A stretch of 64,000 nucleotides of DNA from JBDHAC01 sp039588215 (GTDB taxonomy: Bacteria; Gemmatimonadota; Gemmatimonadetes; Palauibacterales; Palauibacteraceae). The position numbers and the translations under genes are program-made. This document shows, in pieces, positions 59,543 to 64,000 of this stretch. The DNA is taken from the NCBI GenBank assembly GCA_039588215.1, contig JBDHAD010000004.1, positions 9,213 through 73,212 on the forward strand, in the 5' to 3' direction. A model generated the notes under the pieces. The model did no database searches and was not told the origin of the DNA. It was given only the letters and a program-made list of their open reading frames with translations. Within the stretch, counting starts at the first letter, position 1. Every line of letters starts with the position of its first letter.

Positions 59543-59997
59543 GCGAGTTCAAGCCGGCTGATGACGGTTACGCGGACCGCGTGCGGGTCAGCTTCGAGCG
59601 CCAGGGGGTGATGCGTTTGCTCGGCGCCCGTCTCACGCGGGTCGACCCCGGCTTGGTCGAGATCACGGTTCCCTTCCGCGAGGACCTCACCCAGCAACAC
59701 GGACTGTTCCACGCCGGCGTTTCGACCACCGTCGCGGACAGCGCCGCCGGGTACGCCGCCTACACGCTGTTTCCGGCCGATGCGGCGATCCTGGCCGTCG
59801 AGCTCAAGATCAACTTCCTGTCACCGGCAAGAGGTGAAGAGCTGATCGCGACCGGTCGCGTGTTGAAGCCGGGCCGCACGCTGACCGTCAACGAGATGGA
59901 TGTGCACTGCGTCCAGGGCGGTGAGCCGATCCTGTGCGCCCGCGGGATCCAGACCACGATCTGTCTGTTGGATCGACCCGACCTCACGGCGGGGTGA
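59539..59997 (+). CDS. PaaI-family thioesterase
   Basis: The 152-residue hot-dog protein carries the PaaI motif QQHGLFHAGVSTTVADSAAGYAA near 51-73, with the catalytic aspartate in VAD. It hydrolyses acyl-CoA thioesters, often aromatic or hydroxylated. It is coupled to the dipeptidase gene by a GTGA overlap. The two activities are not obviously related. Confidence 0.88.
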   Translation: MSEFKPADDGYADRVRVSFERQGVMRLLGARLTRVDPGLVEITVPFREDLTQQHGLFHAGVSTTVADSAAGYAAYTLFPADAAILAVELKINFLSPARGEELIATGRVLKPGRTLTVNEMDVHCVQGGEPILCARGIQTTICLLDRPDLTAG

Positions 59998-60010
59998 GCC
60001 GGGCAGGACG

Positions 60011-60070
60011 GGGCCGGCCAGATGGGGCCGGACGAGATGGGGCCGAACCGGACGAGATGGGGCCGGGCGG
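60011..60070. repeat. Short GC-rich tandem repeat in intergenic gap
   Basis: The decamer GATGGGGCCG occurs three times within 60 bp, twice inside a longer 15-bp unit GACGAGATGGGGCCG (60031-60045 and 60051-60065). It lies between the convergent thioesterase and lipoprotein genes. Confidence 0.7.
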
Positions 60071-60094
60071 AGCAAGGGCCTGAGGGCTGGCCGG

Positions 60095-60715
60095 TCAGCG
60101 CCCCTGCGCAGACATGCCTTGCGTGGAGGTGCGTAACGCGGCGGCGACGCTCGACACCTCACCCGTGAGCAATGCCCGCCACTCGTCGTCCTCCCGCTTG
60201 AAGCTCATTACCTCGACCTTCGAGACATCGATACCCTCGATCGACATCTCAAGACGAGTGACCACGTGCGCGGTCTCTCCCTCCATGACGCGGCCGATCA
60301 CCTGCAGGTCGGCGTCGTCGAGCATTTCACCCATCGCGGGGGCCTGCGAGAACATCGCGCCGATGAAGCGCTCGAAGAACTCGGTGTTCGGCAACGCGTC
60401 GATCGCGGTGGGGTTCGGGCTCCCGAACAGGGCCCGCCGGAACTCACCCGCCTCGGGCAGCTCGATCACGGGCTGCAGCATGTCGCGAAACTCGCTCAGC
60501 GCATCGGAGTGCATCAGCGAGGACAGTCGATCCCAGTCCCGCGAGCGCATGGCAGACGTGAAGGCGCGCGCTGCCTCCTCCGGACCACCATCCCCGGCCA
60601 AGCTGACCGGCTTCTCGGCCGGACCACAGGCGGTCGCCGCTGCAAGAAGTGCCATCATACGCACGACGGCTCGGCTCCCCGCCCAGCGCCGCCCTGTCAT
60701 CGCGTTCGCGTCCAC
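60095..60715 (-). CDS. Predicted lipoprotein, NTF2-like region possible
   Basis: The 206-residue product has a signal ending in AAATAC30. Then PEEAARAFTSAMRSRDWDRLSSLMHSDALSEF resembles the start of SnoaL/NTF2-like folds or DUF4878-type lipoproteins. No catalytic motif is seen. GTG at 60715 has a strong GGAGGTGA upstream and gives a proper signal sequence. Confidence 0.7.
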   Translation of the reverse strand: MDANAMTGRRWAGSRAVVRMMALLAAATACGPAEKPVSLAGDGGPEEAARAFTSAMRSRDWDRLSSLMHSDALSEFRDMLQPVIELPEAGEFRRALFGSPNPTAIDALPNTEFFERFIGAMFSQAPAMGEMLDDADLQVIGRVMEGETAHVVTRLEMSIEGIDVSKVEVMSFKREDDEWRALLTGEVSSVAAALRTSTQGMSAQGR

Positions 60716-60762
60716 CGCTCACCTCCCGTGTTCCCGTCCCCATCGGGCTTGAGCCCGTCCCG

Positions 60763-61239
60763 TCAGCCGGGAGACTCGCCGGTTGTGAGCTCGAGCGCTG
60801 TCGAGATATCCACGCACCCATGGAGTGTCCGGTAGACGGGGCACTTGGGGTGGTGCATATCGTGTGCCCGCATGGCGGCTTCCGCTTGATCCGGCGGTAC
60901 CCGAAGCTGGTAGCCGACCCGAATCCGGCGGATGACCAACACGCCGTCATCCGTCTCGATGTCGCCCTCGACCTCGGCGACCAACCGTCCCTCATCAGCC
61001 CTGATTCCACGCGCTTCCAGCGCGCCCCCGAAGGTTCCGGTCAGTCACCCGCCCGCCGCCGCCACCACGTAGTCCAGCGTGGTGGCGATGTCCTTCTCGG
61101 GCTCGACTCCGTAGTACTTCGCGATCTCGCTGTGAACCCCGAACTCGACCGGATCCTCCTCCGCCGGGAGGAAGGCGCGGCGATACGGACCTCTGTCTCT
61201 CTCGATCCTGACCTTCGACAGGTACACGACTTCGCTCAT
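60763..61239 (-). CDS. OsmC-family peroxiredoxin-like protein, predicted selenoprotein (in-frame TGA = Sec65)
   Basis: One frame from ATG 61239 to 60763 encodes a full-length 158-residue OsmC/Ohr-like protein if the single TGA at 61047-61045 is read as selenocysteine. Homology continues unbroken across it: DYVVAAAGG precedes the TGA, LTGTFGGALEARG follows. In cysteine homologues this exact position is the peroxidatic cysteine (GGCLTGT). The second active-site cysteine is intact near 132 in HPKCPVYRTL. The protein would reduce organic or fatty-acid peroxides with a selenol. A compact hairpin 19 nt after the TGA has bacterial SECIS geometry. AGGGAGGATGAG precedes the ATG, and the gene follows the Nudix gene by one base. 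Confidence 0.85.
61009..61025 (-). promoter_or_regulatory. Putative bacterial SECIS hairpin in the OsmC gene
   Basis: On the minus strand a 7-bp stem (61025-61019 with 61015-61009, terminal G-U pair) closes a GGA loop. The loop starts 26 nt after the TGA, and its first base is G. Known bacterial SECIS elements have an apical loop about 16-37 nt after UGA with a G among its first two bases, so the element fits. The SelB contact is not testable from sequence alone. Confidence 0.65.
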
Positions 61240-61240
61240 C

Positions 61241-61870
61241 TCATCCTCCCTCTGAGTGGAGATTGCGCCCCGTTCTCGCCTCGACTTGGCCGATTACCGC
61301 CAGAAAGCTGTGGATGATCCGGAGGGTGAGCCCCCAGATCGTGTAATCCCGGTACTCGATCGTGGGGAAAACCCGGTCCGCGTCCTTGGTCCGCACGCGC
61401 AACTCCGATTGATGCTCGGGGTCGCGCAGCACGGCGAGCGGGATCCATATGTGATCCTGGATTTCAGGATTGGGCTCGATGCGCGCTTCCACGTCGAGCC
61501 AGGACACGAAAGGCGTCACCGCGATGCTTGGCAGCTGCCGGCTGGAAGGATGGACATCGTCCAGGCGCCCGAGCACCCGGCGCGGCGGGATCTCGAGTCC
61601 GGTCTCCTCGCGCAGCTCCCGTAGTGCGGTGTGAACCAGGTCCGGATCTTCCGGGTCCGCACGTCCGCCGGGGAGCGCCATGTGTCCTGACCACGGATCA
61701 CGTTCGGCCTCCGCGCGCCGCACGAACAGCGCGTCCACCTGGCCAGCCTGCCGCAGTACCAACATCACGGCCGCACGCTGGTCGGCCTCGCCATCACCCA
61801 CGATGGTGGGTCGGTGGGCGCCGAGGGCGGCCTCGATCGACGTACGAGCGTCCAGGCCTCCTTCCATCAC
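61241..61870 (-). CDS. Nudix hydrolase, CoA pyrophosphatase-like
   Basis: The 209-residue protein has a full Nudix box, from GGRADPEDPDLVHTALRELREETGL near 68-92 (GX5EX7REUXEEXGU). It is preceded by DPWSGHMALPGG, as in the NudL/CoA diphosphatase group. It hydrolyses nucleoside diphosphate derivatives, perhaps CoA or its oxidised forms. It lies 13 bp after rsgA and 1 bp before the OsmC gene, so the three are likely one operon. ATG at 61870 or 61867. Confidence 0.88.
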   Translation of the reverse strand: MMEGGLDARTSIEAALGAHRPTIVGDGEADQRAAVMLVLRQAGQVDALFVRRAEAERDPWSGHMALPGGRADPEDPDLVHTALRELREETGLEIPPRRVLGRLDDVHPSSRQLPSIAVTPFVSWLDVEARIEPNPEIQDHIWIPLAVLRDPEHQSELRVRTKDADRVFPTIEYRDYTIWGLTLRIIHSFLAVIGQVEARTGRNLHSEGG

Positions 61871-61883
61871 GGCCCCGCGACCG

Positions 61884-62780
61884 TCATCGACCCTCCTCCG
61901 CCTCGCGGAGGAGAGCCTGGTAGCTCTCGTACCGACTGGGTGCGATCGTCCCCGCCTCCAACGCCTCCCGAACCGCGCAGCCTGGCTCTGCCCGGTGGAT
62001 GCAGTCAGCGAACCGGCACTCCTCCGCCGGCCCCCGGAACTCGGGGAAGCTCTGTCCCAGCGCTAGAGGATCGACGTCCCAAAGCGCCAGATACTGGAGC
62101 CCTGGCGTATCCGCCACGTAGCCGCCCTCGCCGAACGGATACAGGGCTGCGGCAACCGTCGTATGGCGGCCCCGGCCCTTCCTGCGCCCTACCTCGCCCA
62201 CGCGTAGATCCAGCCCGGGCATCAACGAGTTGAGCAGGCTGGACTTGCCGACGCCGGAAGGCCCGGAAAAGACTGAAATTCGGCCGATGAGTCGCTCGCG
62301 AAGCTCCTCGAGGCCCAGACCTCGCTTGGCGCTCGTAATGAGTATCTCGTACCCGGCCGCCCGGTATGGCTCGAACTCGGAGGGCAAGGCCGTCGGACCG
62401 TCTGGGGCGCCCGCCGCCAGATCCGCCTTGTTGAGGACGACGAGGCCATCGAGCTCGTTCAACTCGGCGAGCGCCAGTAGCCGGTTGATCATCGAGAAAT
62501 CGGGGCTTGGCGCGGCGATCGCGGCCACGGTCACCACCTGGTCCACGTTGGCCACGATGACCTGCTCCCGCCGCCGGACGACCCCGTGCCGAGAGAGAGC
62601 GGAATGCCGCTCGAGCAGATCTGAGACCCTGCAGCTCCCGTCGTCCAGTCGTTCGACTCGAACGAGGTCGCCCACCGACACCTGCCGTCCGACCTTCTGC
62701 TTCACACGCCCTCGGAGCGAGCACTCCAGCCACTCCCCGCCGTCCATCTCGACGTGGTACGTGCCGGCGACGATCCGCAT
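61884..62780 (-). CDS. rsgA: Ribosome small-subunit-dependent GTPase A
   Basis: The 298-residue circularly permuted GTPase assists late 30S ribosome maturation. An OB-fold N-terminus is followed by G motifs in permuted order: NKAD (G4), SAK (G5), GPSGVGKSSLLN (G1), and DTPG (G3). The C-terminal zinc finger is C-x4-C-x-H-x5-C (CRFADCIHRAEPGC). The ATG at 62780 gives the standard family length; the open frame beyond it to 62999 is not conserved. Head of a probable operon with the Nudix and OsmC genes. Confidence 0.93.
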   Translation of the reverse strand: MRIVAGTYHVEMDGGEWLECSLRGRVKQKVGRQVSVGDLVRVERLDDGSCRVSDLLERHSALSRHGVVRRREQVIVANVDQVVTVAAIAAPSPDFSMINRLLALAELNELDGLVVLNKADLAAGAPDGPTALPSEFEPYRAAGYEILITSAKRGLGLEELRERLIGRISVFSGPSGVGKSSLLNSLMPGLDLRVGEVGRRKGRGRHTTVAAALYPFGEGGYVADTPGLQYLALWDVDPLALGQSFPEFRGPAEECRFADCIHRAEPGCAVREALEAGTIAPSRYESYQALLREAEEGR

Positions 62781-62905
62781 GACACGTCCCGTCACCGGCG
62801 CCTCGCACGGCTCATGGGAGGTGGGTGGGGCGTCGGCGCATCGACAGCGCGGTTGAGGTTGCCAGAGAAGGGGTCGGGAGGAGAAATGGTCGGCGTAGGT
62901 TGGCG

Positions 62906-63427
62906 CTATGAAGTCTCGGTGGATGCCGTCGCGGAGGACGCCTCTTCGCCCGTCCTGGCCACGAGCTCCTCCAGGCAATTCCACCCGAGGAGCGCGCACT
63001 TGATGCGCACGGGGAACCTGGAAACGCCCGCCAGGGCACGCAGATCGCCCAGATCGTTATCGGCGAGCAACGCTTCCTCTCCGTGGAGCAGGCGTGTGAA
63101 CTTGAGCGCCAAGTCTCTGGCATCGTCGAGCGTCCGTTCCTTGAGCCGGCCAGTCATCATGGAGGCGGATGCCTGGCTGATCGAGCATCCTCTGCCTATG
63201 AAGCGGGCCTCCTGGATGAGCCCTTCCTCGATCTTGAGCCCGAGTTCGATCACGTCCCCGCATAGCGGATTGTTCATCGTGATCGTGTGCGTCGCCCCTT
63301 CCAACGCCCCGGTGTTCCGCGGCCTGCGGTAATGATCGAGGATGACTTCCTGGTACAGCGTGTTGAGCGAGCTCGGAATGCCTCGATCGGGGAACGCCTG
63401 GCCGGTGGGATTGCGGGTATCGCTCAT
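62906..63427 (-). CDS. sufU: Iron-sulfur cluster scaffold/sulfur acceptor SufU
   Basis: The 173-residue protein accepts sulfur from SufS for Fe-S cluster assembly. It has LYQEVILDHYRRPRNTGAL near the start and the zinc/sulfur cysteines of SufU in NPLCGD, RGCSIS and IKCALLGWNCL. It follows sufS by about 35 bp. The last 12 residues are a low-complexity Ser/Thr/Ala tail. Confidence 0.93.
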   Translation of the reverse strand: MSDTRNPTGQAFPDRGIPSSLNTLYQEVILDHYRRPRNTGALEGATHTITMNNPLCGDVIELGLKIEEGLIQEARFIGRGCSISQASASMMTGRLKERTLDDARDLALKFTRLLHGEEALLADNDLGDLRALAGVSRFPVRIKCALLGWNCLEELVARTGEEASSATASTETS

Positions 63428-63462
63428 CTCGAAATCTATCGCCCTGGTCGGATCATGCCGCG

Positions 63463-64000
63463 CTAGGATACGCCTCCGAAGACCTCGGCCGCCATGGCCA
63501 GCCCATCGATCAGCGCGTCGATCTCATCGCGCGTGTTGTAGAGATACAGACTCGCGCGTGCGGTCGCGGCGACCCCCATGTGATCCATCAACGGCTGGTT
63601 GCAGTGATGGCCCGCCCGGATCGCGATGCCGCGCTGATCCAGGATCGTCGACAGATCGTGCGGGTGGATGTCACCGTACGTGAAGGAGAAGACTGAAACG
63701 CGGTCGTCCGACGGCCCGTAGAGCCGGAGCCCCGGCACCGCGCGCAAGCGCTCGAGCGCGTACGCTGTCAGCGCCTGCTCGTGCCCCAGAATCGCATCGA
63801 ACCCGACATCATTCAGGAAGCGAACCGCTTCTCCGAACCCGATGACGCCGGAGATGTTCGGGGTGCCTGCCTCGAACTTGTGCGGGACCTCGGCCCACGA
63901 GGATCCATCGAGCCGGACCTCGGAGATCATCTCCCCACCGCCTTGGTAGGGCGGCATGCCCTCGAGCAGCGCCCGACGCGCCCACAGCGCGCCGCTGCCG
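63463..64000 (-). CDS. sufS: Cysteine desulfurase SufS, C-terminal part (cut by window edge)
   Basis: The visible 178 residues are the C-terminal domain of a group II cysteine desulfurase, the PLP enzyme that releases sulfur from cysteine as a persulfide. The catalytic cysteine is in RAGHHCNQPLM and the family features WAEVPHKFEAGTPN and VSVFSF are present. The gene begins beyond the right edge. It pairs with sufU immediately downstream. Confidence 0.93.
   Translation of the reverse strand, partial: GSGALWARRALLEGMPPYQGGGEMISEVRLDGSSWAEVPHKFEAGTPNISGVIGFGEAVRFLNDVGFDAILGHEQALTAYALERLRAVPGLRLYGPSDDRVSVFSFTYGDIHPHDLSTILDQRGIAIRAGHHCNQPLMDHMGVAATARASLYLYNTRDEIDALIDGLAMAAEVFGGVS

Noticed and set aside
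60763..61239. OsmC gene as a simple pseudogene with a nonsense mutation
   Set aside because: The stop is TGA at exactly the catalytic cysteine codon, the rest of the frame is intact and conserved, and a SECIS-like hairpin follows, so Sec decoding is the better reading.
1..64000. CRISPR arrays, insertion sequences, prophage, tRNA or rRNA genes
   Set aside because: No regularly spaced repeats, transposase or integrase motifs, or RNA gene signatures were seen; the repeats found are short and local.

Overview
The window reads as one continuous stretch of high-GC chromosome, densely packed with genes on both strands and free of recognisable mobile elements, rRNA, tRNA or CRISPR. The mix of genes suggests an environmental Gram-negative bacterium, most plausibly Gemmatimonadota. 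This rests on many secreted or lipid-anchored hydrolases (M1, M16, M20, M23, S41, S45), TonB and porin outer-membrane proteins, two DUF2203 paralogues, a bacterial ceramide gene set and several ECF sigma/anti-sigma pairs. The phylum is an inference from gene content; no marker gene was compared.

Layout. 1-3.4 kb: NAD-linked formate dehydrogenase (alpha subunit cut by the left edge, fused gamma-beta subunit) with divergent fdhD. 3.5-10.1 kb: DinB-like protein, M23 lipoprotein, conserved lipoprotein, flavin disulfide reductase and a metzincin lipoprotein. 10.3-14.8 kb: serine palmitoyltransferase, GNAT acyltransferase, NAD-dependent reductase and a PAP2/AUR1-like membrane enzyme, together a candidate ceramide/sphingolipid pathway. 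14.8-17.4 kb: ECF sigma, anti-sigma and a double-PDZ protein. 17.4-21.6 kb: cytochrome P460, M1 peptidase and amino-acid dehydrogenase. 21.6-24.2 kb: a second sigma/anti-sigma pair with a secretin-domain lipoprotein, then DUF2203. 24.8-30.8 kb: cytochrome cd1 nitrite reductase with an extra cytochrome c domain, a porin, and a TonB receptor carrying a CbiX-like domain that lacks its catalytic histidines. 31-38.8 kb: isocitrate dehydrogenase, thioesterase, M16 peptidase, an SDR, DedA and ArsM. 38.8-44.2 kb: small exported proteins and a penicillin-acylase family hydrolase. 44.2-51.5 kb: S41 peptidase and a tightly overlapping fatty-acid-modifying operon (FAD oxidoreductase, DUF1365, CFA synthase, DUF1295, second methyltransferase) ending in a decayed desaturase. 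51.6-60.7 kb: outer-membrane and housekeeping enzymes. 60.8-64 kb: OsmC, Nudix, RsgA, SufU and SufS (cut by the right edge).

The strongest unusual signal is at 60763-61239. An OsmC-family gene is interrupted by one in-frame TGA exactly where the peroxidatic cysteine belongs, followed by a small hairpin with bacterial SECIS geometry. The gene is best read as a selenoprotein. Other notable points are the ceramide operon, the CbiX-TonB receptor fusion beside nirS, and the degenerate desaturase running in frame into an S41 peptidase.
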